A stretch of 64,000 nt of DNA from Lachnoclostridium sp. An118 (GCF_002160985.1 NZ_NFLQ01000002.1:1-64000), one strand, 5' to 3'; counted from the stretch's first letter, positions 35,588 through 45,065 are shown. Program-made: numbers and translations. The notes: generated from the sequence alone by a model not told the origin.

Positions 35588-36427
35588 ATGAGTTTTAAGA
35601 TTATTGTGGACAGCTGTGGAGAGCTTACGGAGGAGATGAAGCGCTCCGGATATTATGAGACGGCTTCGCTGAGCATTGATATTGACGAGCATCACATAGT
35701 AGACGATGAGACCTTTGACCAGAAGAGGTTCCTGGCTCTCATCGCACAGAGCCCCAACTCACCAAAGTCCTCCTGCCCCTCGCCTGAGACCTACATGGCG
35801 GGATACCGCTGCGAGGCTGAGCGCGTCTATGCGGTGACTCTGTCGGCTGAGCTCAGCGGCTCCTACAACAGCGCCGTGCTGGGGAAAAATCTGTACCATG
35901 AAGAATACGGAGAGAAGGATATCTATGTCTTTAACTCCCGGTCTGCCTCCGTTGGAGAGACGCTGATCGCCCTGAAGATACAGGAGTGTGAGGAGGCTGG
36001 CATGGAGTTTGAGGAGGTAGTCCGCACGGTGGAGGGCTACATTGAGGGACAGCACACGTATTTTGTCCTGGAGACACTGGAGACGCTCCGAAAGAACGGA
36101 CGCCTGAAGGGGATCAAATCACTGATGGCCTCCGCGCTGAACATAAAGCCTGTCATGGGTTCCACCCCCCAGGGGACCATCTGCCAGCTGGGGCAGGCCA
36201 GAGGCATGAAGAAGGCGCTGGAAAAGATGATAGACGAGGTTGCCCGGGGCGTGAAGAGGCCGGAGGAAAAGGTACTGGCCATCAGCCACTGCAACTGCCC
36301 GGAGAGAGCCGGGAGGGTGAAGGAGCTGCTCCTTGAGAGGATGCGGCCCAGGGATGTGATCGTCCTGGATACGGCCGGTATCAGCAGTATGTACGCCGCT
36401 GACGGCGGGATAATCGTAGTTGTATAA
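35588..36427 (+). CDS. DegV family fatty-acid-binding protein
   Basis: The protein has 279 residues with the DegV fold: IIVDSCGELTEEM at the start, SPKSSCPSPETYM (Ser/Thr ligands of the bound fatty acid head group), VTLSAELSGSYNSA, and RLKGIKSLMASALNIKPVM. FakB-type DegV proteins hand fatty acids to the kinase FakA, but many clostridial paralogues are uncharacterised. A CGGAGGATTG ribosome site precedes it. Confidence 0.92.
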   Translation: MSFKIIVDSCGELTEEMKRSGYYETASLSIDIDEHHIVDDETFDQKRFLALIAQSPNSPKSSCPSPETYMAGYRCEAERVYAVTLSAELSGSYNSAVLGKNLYHEEYGEKDIYVFNSRSASVGETLIALKIQECEEAGMEFEEVVRTVEGYIEGQHTYFVLETLETLRKNGRLKGIKSLMASALNIKPVMGSTPQGTICQLGQARGMKKALEKMIDEVARGVKRPEEKVLAISHCNCPERAGRVKELLLERMRPRDVIVLDTAGISSMYAADGGIIVVV

Positions 36428-36485
36428 TCCGGCCTTTTATGGTAAAATGGCACTAGCTTAAGAGCGACAGAAGGAGTGCATGAAG

Positions 36486-36728
36486 ATGAGCCAGGAGAAA
36501 GTGGACAGATATAAAAAGGAAAAAGCCAACCGAAAGAAGATCATGAAAAAGGAGAAGGTCCAGTATATTATCCGCCGCTGCGTGGTCGCGGTCCTTGCCG
36601 TGGCCCTGGTGGGGTGGATCGGATACTCTGCCTTTAGGGTGTACGAGGACAGCAGGCCTGTGGAGACCGCTGAGGTGGACTATAACGCGATCACGGATTA
36701 CGAGACCAGCCTGAACACAGAAGAATAG
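36486..36728 (+). CDS. Small single-pass membrane protein, unknown function
   Basis: The product has about 80 residues. The ATG at 36486 is preferred, because GAAGGAG is 9 nt before it and only 3 nt before the ATG at 36480. It has a very basic cytoplasmic head (QEKVDRYKKEKANRKKIMKKEK), one membrane helix (CVVAVLAVALVGWIGYSAF) and a short acidic outer tail. I do not recognise the family. It is followed by a strong terminator and then the division cluster. Confidence 0.75.
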   Translation: MSQEKVDRYKKEKANRKKIMKKEKVQYIIRRCVVAVLAVALVGWIGYSAFRVYEDSRPVETAEVDYNAITDYETSLNTEE

Positions 36729-36743
36729 CATGGAGACAGGAAA

Positions 36744-36770
36744 GAAGACAGGAAAGACCTGTCTTTTTTT
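36744..36770 (+). terminator. Rho-independent terminator before the division cluster
   Basis: The arms AAGACAGG and CCTGTCTT around a 5-nt loop are followed by a run of eight T. Confidence 0.9.
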
Positions 36771-36874
36771 TGTGTGCCGGCGATGAGTCAGAGCCCGGGG
36801 CTGCCGGAGCTCCCGGCGGCCGCCGTGCCTGCGCGGGCGGGCATCTGTTTATTTTGATTTTTGCAAAAAAAGGG

Positions 36875-36903
36875 TTGAAATCACCTGTGAAGTGGTTTAC
36901 AAT
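36875..36903 (+). promoter_or_regulatory. Sigma-A-type promoter of the mraZ operon
   Basis: TTGAAA (36875-36880), a 17-bp spacer and TACAAT (36898-36903). The spacer and downstream region carry the MraZ-type repeats. The rest of 36771-36874 holds no gene. Confidence 0.8.
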
Positions 36904-36966
36904 GGTCTCAAGTGGTAGAAAGTGGTGAAAAGTGGTACAAAGTGGAGCGAAAGTGGCAGACCACTT
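36890..36966 (+). promoter_or_regulatory. MraZ operator: array of AAGTGG repeats at about 10-bp pitch
   Basis: AAGTGG occurs at 36890, 36910, 36920, 36930, 36940 and 36951, with a degenerate AATGG at 36901 and an inverted CCACTT at 36961. A one-helical-turn pitch puts all repeats on one DNA face. MraZ is known to bind short GTGG-type direct repeats upstream of its own gene, so this is the autoregulatory site of the cluster. It overlaps the promoter and the likely start of transcription, consistent with repression. Confidence 0.85.
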
Positions 36967-36985
36967 TGAAAGAGGGTGAGTTCTG

Positions 36986-37426
36986 ATGTTGAAAGGAGAG
37001 TACAGTCATAATATCGACCCTAAGGGGAGGGTGATCATTCCAGCCAAGTTCCGTGACGATCTGGGGGAGCATTTCGTCATAACAAAAGGCATGGAGAACT
37101 GCCTGTACGTGTATCCGGAAAACGAATGGACCGCCTTTGAAGAGAAGCTTAACGCCTTACCAACGACCACAGACAAAAAAGCCCGTGCCTTCGCACATTT
37201 CTTTCAGGGAAGTGCGAATGACGGCGACCTTGACAAGCAAGGTAGAACATTGATCCCACCAGCCCTGCGCACCTACGCAAAGCTCGAGAAGGAGGTTGTG
37301 TTTATCGGTATGGGGAAGCGTGCCGAAATCTGGGACAAGGCCAGATGGGATGAAAAGAATGCTGAACTGGAACTCACGATCGAGGATATCGCATCTGACA
37401 TGGAGGAGAGTGGATTCAGTATCTAG
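36986..37426 (+). CDS. mraZ: Transcriptional regulator MraZ
   Basis: The 146-residue protein has two AbrB-like SpoVT/MraZ domains, each with the DxKGR signature: [15 protein letters not shown] near the N-terminus and [14 protein letters not shown] around residue 80. It forms rings that bind the tandem repeats just upstream and controls the division and cell wall operon. GAGGGTGAG precedes the ATG. It is followed by rsmH after 11 nt, the near-universal order. Confidence 0.97.
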   Translation: MLKGEYSHNIDPKGRVIIPAKFRDDLGEHFVITKGMENCLYVYPENEWTAFEEKLNALPTTTDKKARAFAHFFQGSANDGDLDKQGRTLIPPALRTYAKLEKEVVFIGMGKRAEIWDKARWDEKNAELELTIEDIASDMEESGFSI

Positions 37427-37437
37427 AGGGAGAAGAT

Positions 37438-38373
37438 ATGGAATTTAAACACAGGTCAGTATTGCTTGAAGAAACTGTAAATGGATTAAACATCAGGCCG
37501 GACGGCATTTACGTGGACGGAACGCTTGGTGGAGGCGGACATGCGTACGAGATATGCAGACGCCTCGGTGACAAGGGGAGTATTATAGGAATAGACCAGG
37601 ATGAGGCCGCCATCGAGGCGGCGGGCATCCGCTTAAAGGACTTCGGGGAGAAGGTCACGATAGTCCGGAGCAACTATTGTGAGATGAAGTCCGTGCTCCA
37701 AAGATTAGGCATTGACAAGGTCGATGGGATCGTGCTCGACCTGGGCGTATCATCTTATCAGTTAGATACGGCAGAGCGGGGATTCTCCTATCGCGAAGAT
37801 GCACCCCTGGATATGAGGATGGACAGGCGTCAGACAATGACGGCCAGGGACATTGTCAATGACTACAGTGAGAAGGACCTCTATCGCGTTATAAGAGATT
37901 ACGGGGAGGATAAGTTTGCCAAGAATATTGCCAAACATATCGTGATCGAGCGCGAAAAGAGGTCCATTGAAACTACCGGACAGCTGACGGAGATCATCAG
38001 GGGAGCCATCCCTATGAAATTCCAGAAAAAGTCCGGGCATCCGGCAAAGAGGACATTTCAGGCTATCCGTATCGAGCTGAACAGAGAGCTGGATGTGCTG
38101 AAAAATTCTCTGGATGAGATGATCGATCTGCTGAATCCGGGCGGAAGGCTGTGTATCATCACCTTCCATTCCCTGGAAGACCGGATCGTAAAGAGTGCAT
38201 TTAAGAAAAATGAAGACCCCTGCACATGCCCGAAGGATTTTCCGGTGTGCGTGTGCGGAAAGGTGTCAAAAGGGAGTATTTTAACTAGAAAGCCAATCCT
38301 GCCGGGCCCGGAGGAGATGGAGGAGAACAGCCGCTCCAAGAGCGCGAAGCTCCGCATTTTCGAGAGAGGCTAG
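37438..38373 (+). CDS. rsmH: 16S rRNA (cytosine-1402-N4)-methyltransferase RsmH
   Basis: The 311-residue SAM methyltransferase has [15 protein letters not shown] at the start, the SAM-binding [13 protein letters not shown], then [14 protein letters not shown] and [32 protein letters not shown] lies toward the C-terminus. It modifies C1402 in the ribosomal P site. GGGAGAAG lies just before the ATG. Confidence 0.98.
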   Translation: MEFKHRSVLLEETVNGLNIRPDGIYVDGTLGGGGHAYEICRRLGDKGSIIGIDQDEAAIEAAGIRLKDFGEKVTIVRSNYCEMKSVLQRLGIDKVDGIVLDLGVSSYQLDTAERGFSYREDAPLDMRMDRRQTMTARDIVNDYSEKDLYRVIRDYGEDKFAKNIAKHIVIEREKRSIETTGQLTEIIRGAIPMKFQKKSGHPAKRTFQAIRIELNRELDVLKNSLDEMIDLLNPGGRLCIITFHSLEDRIVKSAFKKNEDPCTCPKDFPVCVCGKVSKGSILTRKPILPGPEEMEENSRSKSAKLRIFERG

Positions 38374-38410
38374 GCAGAGGGCGGGGAGTATATAGAAAGG
38401 GGAATATCAG

Positions 38411-38968
38411 ATGGCAGCAGGGAGAGCGGCATCCAGAAGGACAAGTACATACAGAAGAAGCGCCGCTGATACCCGTTCTATGTACGTGTACGGGAACACG
38501 GTGGCAAAGCCGGATCACGAGCCCCGGCGGCAGGAGGAGCCGTACCGGGAGCCCCGGCGGAGGAGGAGCAGCCGCCGGAGCCGGCAGGTCCGCCAGAATC
38601 AGCGCAGAGAGCTGCGGGTCGGGAAGAGATATGTGATCTTCCTCTCAGTGGCGGCGGTGATGGCGCTCTTTATCTGTGTGAACTATGTGCGCCTCCAGTC
38701 GGAGATCACCAGCCGGTCCAGCAGAATTACGGCGCTGCAGGAGGAGCTGGCTGACATGCGGGAGGAGAATAACACGAAATACAATTCTATCGTTGACTCT
38801 GTCAATCTGGACCAGATAAAGCAGAAGGCGGAGAGCGAGATGGGAATGGTGCCCGCCCAGAGCGGACAGATCGTGGAATATGACAGTCCTGAGGGGGATT
38901 ACGTGAAACAGTATGAGCAGATACCGGAGAGCGGTATTATTGCCAGCGCAGACAATGTACAGGACTAA
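38411..38968 (+). CDS. ftsL: FtsL/DivIC-like cell division protein
   Basis: The 185-residue bitopic protein has a long, very basic cytoplasmic N-terminus (RRRRSSRRSRQVRQNQRRELR), one membrane helix (YVIFLSVAAVMALFICVNYV, about 76-95) and an outer coiled coil (LQSEITSRSSRITALQEELADMREEN). Position between rsmH and the first PBP gene identifies it as the FtsL slot. It is longer than B. subtilis FtsL (117 residues), mainly because of the basic head. It works in the FtsL-DivIC-DivIB complex. Confidence 0.85.
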   Translation: MAAGRAASRRTSTYRRSAADTRSMYVYGNTVAKPDHEPRRQEEPYREPRRRRSSRRSRQVRQNQRRELRVGKRYVIFLSVAAVMALFICVNYVRLQSEITSRSSRITALQEELADMREENNTKYNSIVDSVNLDQIKQKAESEMGMVPAQSGQIVEYDSPEGDYVKQYEQIPESGIIASADNVQD

Positions 38969-38977
38969 GGTGTAAAG

Positions 38978-40843
38978 ATGACCAAAAAAGTAAAAAAATT
39001 ATTGCGGAAGAAATTTCCCAAATTCATGCAGAAAAAGCTAGTTATCCTCTATGTGGGGATCATACTAGCTTTTGCTGGTCTTGTGGTGAGGATCACCTAT
39101 ATCAACGCCTCCAGCGGAGAGGAATACACAAAGATCGTGCTGGACCAGCAGCAGTACGACAGCAGGGTCATTCCCTACAAGCGGGGAGACATTGTGGACA
39201 GGAACGGCACCAAGCTGGCCACCAGCGAGCGGGTGTACAATGTAGTCCTGGATGTGAAGGCCATGCTCAGTGACGAGGATTACGTGGAGCCCACAAAGCA
39301 GGTGCTGAAGGACTGCTTTGGCATAGAGGAGGAGACCGTGGACAGCCTCATAGAGGACAGCCCGGACAGCAGGTACAGCGTCCTTGTGAAGGGGATCGAC
39401 TATGAGACGGCCCAGAAATTTAACGAGATAGACGAGGATGATGAGAACTATCCGGATGTGCAGGGGATCTGGCTGGAGGATGACTACCAGAGGACCTACC
39501 CCTACAGCACCCTGGCTTCCGACGTGCTGGGATTTACCGTGGACGGAAACGTGGGGAACGGGGGCATAGAGGGGTACTACAATTCCACCCTCAACGGCAC
39601 CGACGGCCGGGAGTACGGCTATCTGGACAGCGGCTCCTCCGTGGAGCGGACCGTGAAGGAGTCGGTGAACGGGAAGACCGTGGTGTCCACCATCGACCTG
39701 CAGGTGCAGAGCGTGGTGGAAAAATACATCCAGCAGTTTAACGATGAGAGGAAAAACAACGCCACCCCGGGAGAGGGAAGCAAAAACACGGCGGTCATGG
39801 TCATGAATCCCCAGAACGGGGAGATCCTGGCGGAGGCCAGCTATCCCAATTTTGACCTGAACAACCCCAGGGACCTGACGAAGTATTATACCCAGGAGGA
39901 GCTTGATGCCATGAGTGACGAGGAGACGCTGAACGCCCTCAACAATCTGTGGAAAAACTTCTGCGTCACAGACACCTACGAGCCCGGCTCCACTATCAAG
40001 CCATTTACCGTGGCGGCGGCCCTGGAGACGGGAGCCCTCACCGGGGATGAGACCTTTTACTGCGGCGGTTCCCTTCACATAGGAGACTACGATATCCACT
40101 GCATCAACCGGGACGGCCACGGGACCCTGACTGTCAAGGGTGCTGTGGAGAACTCCTGCAACGTGGCCCTGATGCAGATCGGGGAGATGATAGGAGCTGT
40201 GGATTTCTCCAAATATCAGCACATTTACGGCTTTGGCGAGATGACGGGCATCGACCTGCCTGGAGAGGCGGAGACCTCTGCCCTCCTCTACACGGCGGAC
40301 AATATGGATGAGACCAGCCTTGCCACAAATGCCTTTGGGCAGAACTTCAATGTGACCATGACCCAGATGATGGCGGGCTTCTGCTCCCTCATCAACGGCG
40401 GCTATTACTATGAGCCCCATATCGTAAAGCAGATCCAGGATGAAAACGGCAATGTGATCGAGAATGTGGACCCTGTCCTTGTAAAGCGCACTGTCTCAGA
40501 GGAGACCAGCACCCTGGTGAAGGACTACATGCGGGGCGTGGTCCTGGAGGGCAGCGGAAAGCTGGCTGATCTGGAGGGCTATGAAGTGGGAGGAAAGACG
40601 GGAACAGCCGAGAAGCTTCCCAGAAGCGAGGGCAAGAACCTGGTCTCCTTCATCGCCTACGCACCCCAGGAAAATCCGGAGATAGCCATCTATGTTGTCA
40701 TCGACGAGCCCAACGAGTACGATCAGGCCCAGAGCTCCCTGGCCGTACAGATGGCCAGCGATATCATGAAGGAGATTTTCCCCTACCTGGGTATCACCCA
40801 GACGGCTGCTGCGGATGCGGGAGATGCCGCGCAGAGCCAGTAG
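38978..40843 (+). CDS. ftsI: Class B penicillin-binding protein (FtsI/PBP2B-like)
   Basis: The 621-residue transpeptidase has a short cytoplasmic basic head, one membrane helix (about 20-42), a PBP dimerisation domain and a transpeptidase domain with STIK (S338 nucleophile), SCN (S393) and KTGTAE (K540). No PASTA domain is seen. It cross-links septal peptidoglycan with the SEDS partner. It lies 9 nt after ftsL. A terminator-like hairpin follows 26 nt after the stop. Confidence 0.94.
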   Translation: MTKKVKKLLRKKFPKFMQKKLVILYVGIILAFAGLVVRITYINASSGEEYTKIVLDQQQYDSRVIPYKRGDIVDRNGTKLATSERVYNVVLDVKAMLSDEDYVEPTKQVLKDCFGIEEETVDSLIEDSPDSRYSVLVKGIDYETAQKFNEIDEDDENYPDVQGIWLEDDYQRTYPYSTLASDVLGFTVDGNVGNGGIEGYYNSTLNGTDGREYGYLDSGSSVERTVKESVNGKTVVSTIDLQVQSVVEKYIQQFNDERKNNATPGEGSKNTAVMVMNPQNGEILAEASYPNFDLNNPRDLTKYYTQEELDAMSDEETLNALNNLWKNFCVTDTYEPGSTIKPFTVAAALETGALTGDETFYCGGSLHIGDYDIHCINRDGHGTLTVKGAVENSCNVALMQIGEMIGAVDFSKYQHIYGFGEMTGIDLPGEAETSALLYTADNMDETSLATNAFGQNFNVTMTQMMAGFCSLINGGYYYEPHIVKQIQDENGNVIENVDPVLVKRTVSEETSTLVKDYMRGVVLEGSGKLADLEGYEVGGKTGTAEKLPRSEGKNLVSFIAYAPQENPEIAIYVVIDEPNEYDQAQSSLAVQMASDIMKEIFPYLGITQTAAADAGDAAQSQ

Positions 40844-40869
40844 AAAACAGTATAGAGGGAGATGTATAA

Positions 40870-40919
40870 CCTCACAGAAGCACTCATAAATTGTAGAAAG
40901 GCTTTTGTGAGGTTTTTTT
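40870..40919 (+). terminator. Terminator/attenuator hairpin that contains the next gene's ribosome binding site
   Basis: The arms CCTCACAGAAGC (40870-40881) and GCTTTTGTGAGG (40901-40912) pair over 12 bp with one G-U, followed by seven T. The GTG start of the next PBP is the very next codon (40920), and the only Shine-Dalgarno-like GAGG is part of the 3' arm. The hairpin should both terminate transcription from ftsI and block translation of the next gene. Confidence 0.8.
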
Positions 40920-42644
40920 GTGCGCAACCGGACATATAATAAGAAGAAACTCTTCATTGTCTTTCTGGCGGCCCTGTGTATCCTCCTTTTTCTGGCCGGA
41001 CGCCTTGTCTGGCTCATGATATTTGAGGCGGACTACTACCAGGCGAAGGCGGAGGCGCTCCACCAGCGTGAGAGGGAGATCAAGGCGGCCAGGGGGAGGA
41101 TACTGGACGCCTCGGGCAAGGTGCTGGCGGACAACCGGACCGTGTGTACCATCTCTGTCATCCACAGCCAGATAACAGACCCGGAGGCGGTGATACGGGC
41201 TCTGTCCCAGACGCTGGAACTGGAGGAGAGCGAGGTCAGGGAGAAGGTGGAGAAGGTCTCCTCCATGGAGAGGATCCGGACAAACGTGGAGAAGGAGACG
41301 GGGGATATCATACGGAACATGGGGCTTGACGGGGTGAAGGTGGATGAGGATTTCAAGAGGTATTATCCCTACGGCGACCTGGCCTCCACGGTGCTTGGAT
41401 TTACCGGAGCGGATAACCAGGGCATCATAGGCCTCGAGGTGAAGTACGAGGAGTACCTGAAGGGGCAGAACGGCACCATACTGACCACCACCGACGCCCG
41501 GGGCATTGAGCTCTCGGGGGAGGCGGAGGACCGGGTCGAGCCGGTGGCCGGAAATGACCTGCAGACGAGCCTGGACTGCAATCTGCAGATGTATGCCCAG
41601 CAGATGGCGGAGAAGGTGATGGAGGAGAAGCAGGCGGACGGCGTCTCCATCCTCCTTATGGACCCGCGGGACGGGGAGGTCATGGCCATGGTGAATGTGC
41701 CCGAGTTTGACCTGAATGATCCCTTTACCCTGAACACGGGGACAGACGCATCCGCCCTGTCGGACGAGGAGAAACAGGATGCCCTGAACCAGATGTGGCG
41801 GAACCGATGCATCAATGACACCTACGAGCCCGGCTCCACCTTTAAGATCATCACTGCGTCGGCGGCCCTGGAGGAAGGAGTGGTGGAGCTGGATGACACC
41901 TTCAGCTGCCCCGGCTACCGGGTAGTGGAGGACCGGAAGATACGATGCCACAAGGTGGGCGGCCATGGCCAGGAAACCTTTGTGGAGGGAGTCATGAATT
42001 CCTGCAACCCGGTGTTCATTGATGTGGGCCTGCGCCTGGGAGCGGACACTTTCTGCGATTACTACCGGCAGTTCGGCCTCCTGGACCTGACCGGCGTGGA
42101 CCTGCCGGGGGAGGCCGGGACCATCATGCACAGGCGGGAGAGCATCGGCACGGTGGAACTGGCCACCATGTCCTTTGGCCAGTCCTTCCAGGTGACGCCC
42201 ATCCAGATGGCGGCCACGGTCAGCTCCCTCATAAACGGCGGCTTCCGGGTGACGCCCCATGTGGGTGTCCGGGTGTTGGATGAGGATGGGGAGGAGGAGC
42301 TGGAGCTGGACCGGGGAAAGAAGGACCGCATCGTATCAAAGGAGACCTCTGAGACCATGCGCATGATCCTGGAGAAGGTAGTGGCGGAGGGGTCGGGGAA
42401 AAACGCGGCCATAGAAGGCTACCGCATCGGAGGGAAGACAGCCACCTCCCAGACACTGCCGCGGAGCGCCAATAAGTATATATCCTCCTTCATCGGCTTT
42501 GCTCCGGCAGATGACCCACAGGTGCTGGGCATGTGCATCATCTATGACCCCCAGGGCGTCTACTATGGCGGGACCATTGCGGCGCCGGTGATACGGGAGA
42601 TTTTTGAGAACATCCTCCCCTATCTTGGCGTTGAAAAAGAGTGA
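40920..42644 (+). CDS. spoVD: Class B penicillin-binding protein, SpoVD-like, with KTA motif
   Basis: The product has 574 residues from GTG at 40920, the only start possible after the in-frame TGA at 40908 that keeps the membrane helix (KKLFIVFLAALCILLFLAGRL). The dimerisation domain is followed by a transpeptidase domain with STFK (S306) and SCN (S361). The third motif reads GGKTATSQ (K506, A508), that is KTA instead of KTG. It is a second PBP in tandem with ftsI, as spoVD is in other Clostridia, so a role in spore cortex synthesis is likely but inferred. Confidence 0.85.
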   Translation: MRNRTYNKKKLFIVFLAALCILLFLAGRLVWLMIFEADYYQAKAEALHQREREIKAARGRILDASGKVLADNRTVCTISVIHSQITDPEAVIRALSQTLELEESEVREKVEKVSSMERIRTNVEKETGDIIRNMGLDGVKVDEDFKRYYPYGDLASTVLGFTGADNQGIIGLEVKYEEYLKGQNGTILTTTDARGIELSGEAEDRVEPVAGNDLQTSLDCNLQMYAQQMAEKVMEEKQADGVSILLMDPRDGEVMAMVNVPEFDLNDPFTLNTGTDASALSDEEKQDALNQMWRNRCINDTYEPGSTFKIITASAALEEGVVELDDTFSCPGYRVVEDRKIRCHKVGGHGQETFVEGVMNSCNPVFIDVGLRLGADTFCDYYRQFGLLDLTGVDLPGEAGTIMHRRESIGTVELATMSFGQSFQVTPIQMAATVSSLINGGFRVTPHVGVRVLDEDGEEELELDRGKKDRIVSKETSETMRMILEKVVAEGSGKNAAIEGYRIGGKTATSQTLPRSANKYISSFIGFAPADDPQVLGMCIIYDPQGVYYGGTIAAPVIREIFENILPYLGVEKE

Positions 42645-42727
42645 GAAATGAAGTATACTGAATGGAGCCATGGACTGCCCGGCAGTCCTGTGCCAGGAAA
42701 ATAACGAAAGAGACGAGAGGTGTATCT

Positions 42728-43684
42728 ATGGACTATACAATTTTTGTGCCAGTGCTCATTTCTTTTGCGCTGAGCGTGATCATGGGCCCGGTCGTGATCC
42801 CGGTGCTCCGCAGGCTGAAAATGGACCAGACAGAGAGGGAGGAGGGAGTGAAATCCCATCTCAAAAAGGCGGGTACGCCCACTATGGGAGGCGTCATCAT
42901 CCTGACCGCGGTGGTGCTCACATCGGTCATCTATATCGGGAGATACCCGAATATCATCCCCATCTTATTTGTGACCCTGGGCTTCGGCCTCATAGGATTT
43001 CTGGATGACTATCTGAAGGTGGTGCTCAAGAGGTCTGACGGTCTTTTCCCCAGGCAGAAGATGGCCCTGCAGATCCTTGTAACGGCAATCTTTGCCTTCT
43101 ACCTCGTAAAGTTTACAGATGTGTCCCTGACCATGCTCATCCCCTTCTCGGGCGGCAGATATCTGGACATAGGCTGGCTGGCCATTCCCCTTCTCTTTGT
43201 GGCGGTGATCGGCACGGTCAACGGGGTGAACTTTACGGATGGCCTGGACGGTCTGGCCTCCAGCGTGACAGTGCTCGTGGCCACCTTCTTCACTGTGGTG
43301 GCAGTGGGCACAAAGAGCGGCATTGAGCCGATCACCTGCGCGGTGGTGGGAGCCCTTCTGGGCTTCCTCCTGTTCAACGTGTACCCGGCCAGCGTGTTCA
43401 TGGGAGACACAGGCTCCCTTGCTCTGGGCGGCTTTGTGGCCTCCACGGCCTACATGCTGCAGATGCCCATCTTTATTGTCATCGTGGGCCTGATCTATCT
43501 GGTGGAGGTGCTCTCTGTCATGATACAGGTTACATACTTTAAGAAGACCGGGGGCAAGCGCTTTTTCAAGATGGCGCCCATCCACCATCACTTTGAGCTC
43601 TGCGGGTGGTCGGAGACAAAGGTCGTGGCAGTGTTTTCCATCATCACTGCCATCCTCTGCCTGATCGCTCTCATGGCCATGTAG
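42728..43684 (+). CDS. mraY: Phospho-N-acetylmuramoyl-pentapeptide transferase MraY
   Basis: The integral membrane enzyme makes lipid I from UDP-MurNAc-pentapeptide and undecaprenyl phosphate. The product has 318 residues from the ATG at 42728; GAGAGGTG precedes it, and a longer frame from 42662 is unlikely. Signatures are KKAGTPTMGGVIIL, FLDDYLKVV, NFTDGLDGLA, FMGDTGSLALGG and the HHHFEL motif (PIHHHFELCGW). It has ten membrane helices. Confidence 0.97.
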   Translation: MDYTIFVPVLISFALSVIMGPVVIPVLRRLKMDQTEREEGVKSHLKKAGTPTMGGVIILTAVVLTSVIYIGRYPNIIPILFVTLGFGLIGFLDDYLKVVLKRSDGLFPRQKMALQILVTAIFAFYLVKFTDVSLTMLIPFSGGRYLDIGWLAIPLLFVAVIGTVNGVNFTDGLDGLASSVTVLVATFFTVVAVGTKSGIEPITCAVVGALLGFLLFNVYPASVFMGDTGSLALGGFVASTAYMLQMPIFIVIVGLIYLVEVLSVMIQVTYFKKTGGKRFFKMAPIHHHFELCGWSETKVVAVFSIITAILCLIALMAM

Positions 43685-43706
43685 CAGGAAGGAGAGGACT
43701 AGTATA

Positions 43707-45065
43707 ATGGATATAGCAGGAAGAGAAGTACTTGTGTTTGGTCTGGGGATAAGCGGTATAGGCGCCGGCACCCTGCTGGAGAAGAGAGGAGCCTGCGTGG
43801 TCCTCTACGATGGCAATGACAAGCTGGACAAAGATGAGATAAGGAGGCAGATGGGAGAGGGCAGCGGCGCCAGGATCATCACCGGCCCCTTTCCGGAGGA
43901 GCTGCTTGGCGAGCTGGACCTTGTGGTGCTCAGCCCCGGCGTCCCCACGGACCTGCCTGTCATAGAGAGGATGCGGGAGGAGCGGATAGAGGTCATCGGG
44001 GAGATCGAGCTGGCTTACCTCTTCGGGAAAGGAGAAATACTGGCCATCACAGGTACAAACGGGAAGACCACCACCACCTCTCTCCTGGGTGAGATAGCAA
44101 AGAACGCCTTTGACAGTGTCTTCGTGGTGGGAAATATAGGAAATCCCTACACCACGGTGGTGGACGAGACCAGGGAGGACTCCGTCATTGTGGCCGAGAT
44201 GAGCAGCTTTCAGCTGGAGAGTATCGTCACCTTCCGGCCCAGGGTGTCCGCCATCCTCAACCTGACACCGGACCACCTGAACCGGCACCACACGATGGAG
44301 GCCTACATCCAGGCCAAGGAAAATATCACAAGGAACCAGACGGAGGAGGATCACTGCATCCTCAACTACGAGGATGAGGTGCTCCGCCGGTTCGGAGAAG
44401 GGCTGCGGGCGAAGGTGATCTGGTTTTCCAGCGCCAGGAAGCTGGATACAGGCATTTATCTGGAGGACGGTCATATAATATACAGGGGAGCCAAGGGAGC
44501 GGAGGAGACGCTGTGCGGCGTGGATGAGCTCCAGCTTCTGGGCACACACAACTATGAGAATGTGATGGCGGCCTCCGCCATGGCCATCGCCTACGGCGTT
44601 CCCATGGACGTGATACGGGATACAGTGAAGGCCTTCAGGGGCGTGGAACACCGGATCGAGTTTGTTGCAGAAAAGGAGGGCGTGGCCTACTACAATGACT
44701 CCAAGGGCACCAACCCGGACGCCGCCATCAAGGCGGTCCAGGCCATGAGGCGGCCCACCGTGCTGATCGGGGGAGGCTACGACAAGCAGTCCGACTACAG
44801 AGAGTGGATCGAAAGCTTTGATGGGAAGGTGAAGCTCCTCGTGCTCCTGGGAGACACCAGGGAGAAGATCGCCGCCCAGGCAAAGGAGTGCGGTTTTACC
44901 GACTATGTGTTTGCGGACAGCTTCGCTGAGGCGGTCCAAAGAGCGGCATCCGCCGCCGCGGCCGGGGACGCGGTCCTTCTGTCCCCCGCCTGCGCAAGCT
45001 GGGATATGTTCAAGAGCTATGAAGAACGGGGAGATAAATTCAAAGAGATTGTAAATTCCTTGTAA
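43707..45065 (+). CDS. murD: UDP-N-acetylmuramoylalanine--D-glutamate ligase MurD
   Basis: The 452-residue Mur ligase has FGLGISGIGAG at the start, the ATP-binding GTNGKTTTTSLLGE, the middle domain AEMSSFQLE and LTPDHLNRH, GVEHRIEFV, then YNDSKGTNPDAAIKAV and a C-terminal LLSPACASWDMF. It adds D-Glu to UDP-MurNAc-Ala in the cytoplasm. murE and murF are not in the window. Confidence 0.97.
   Translation: MDIAGREVLVFGLGISGIGAGTLLEKRGACVVLYDGNDKLDKDEIRRQMGEGSGARIITGPFPEELLGELDLVVLSPGVPTDLPVIERMREERIEVIGEIELAYLFGKGEILAITGTNGKTTTTSLLGEIAKNAFDSVFVVGNIGNPYTTVVDETREDSVIVAEMSSFQLESIVTFRPRVSAILNLTPDHLNRHHTMEAYIQAKENITRNQTEEDHCILNYEDEVLRRFGEGLRAKVIWFSSARKLDTGIYLEDGHIIYRGAKGAEETLCGVDELQLLGTHNYENVMAASAMAIAYGVPMDVIRDTVKAFRGVEHRIEFVAEKEGVAYYNDSKGTNPDAAIKAVQAMRRPTVLIGGGYDKQSDYREWIESFDGKVKLLVLLGDTREKIAAQAKECGFTDYVFADSFAEAVQRAASAAAAGDAVLLSPACASWDMFKSYEERGDKFKEIVNSL

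Noticed and set aside
36910-36956. CRISPR-like short repeat array upstream of mraZ
   Set aside because: Repeats are 6-7 bp at 10-bp pitch, which fits a phased MraZ operator and not a CRISPR.
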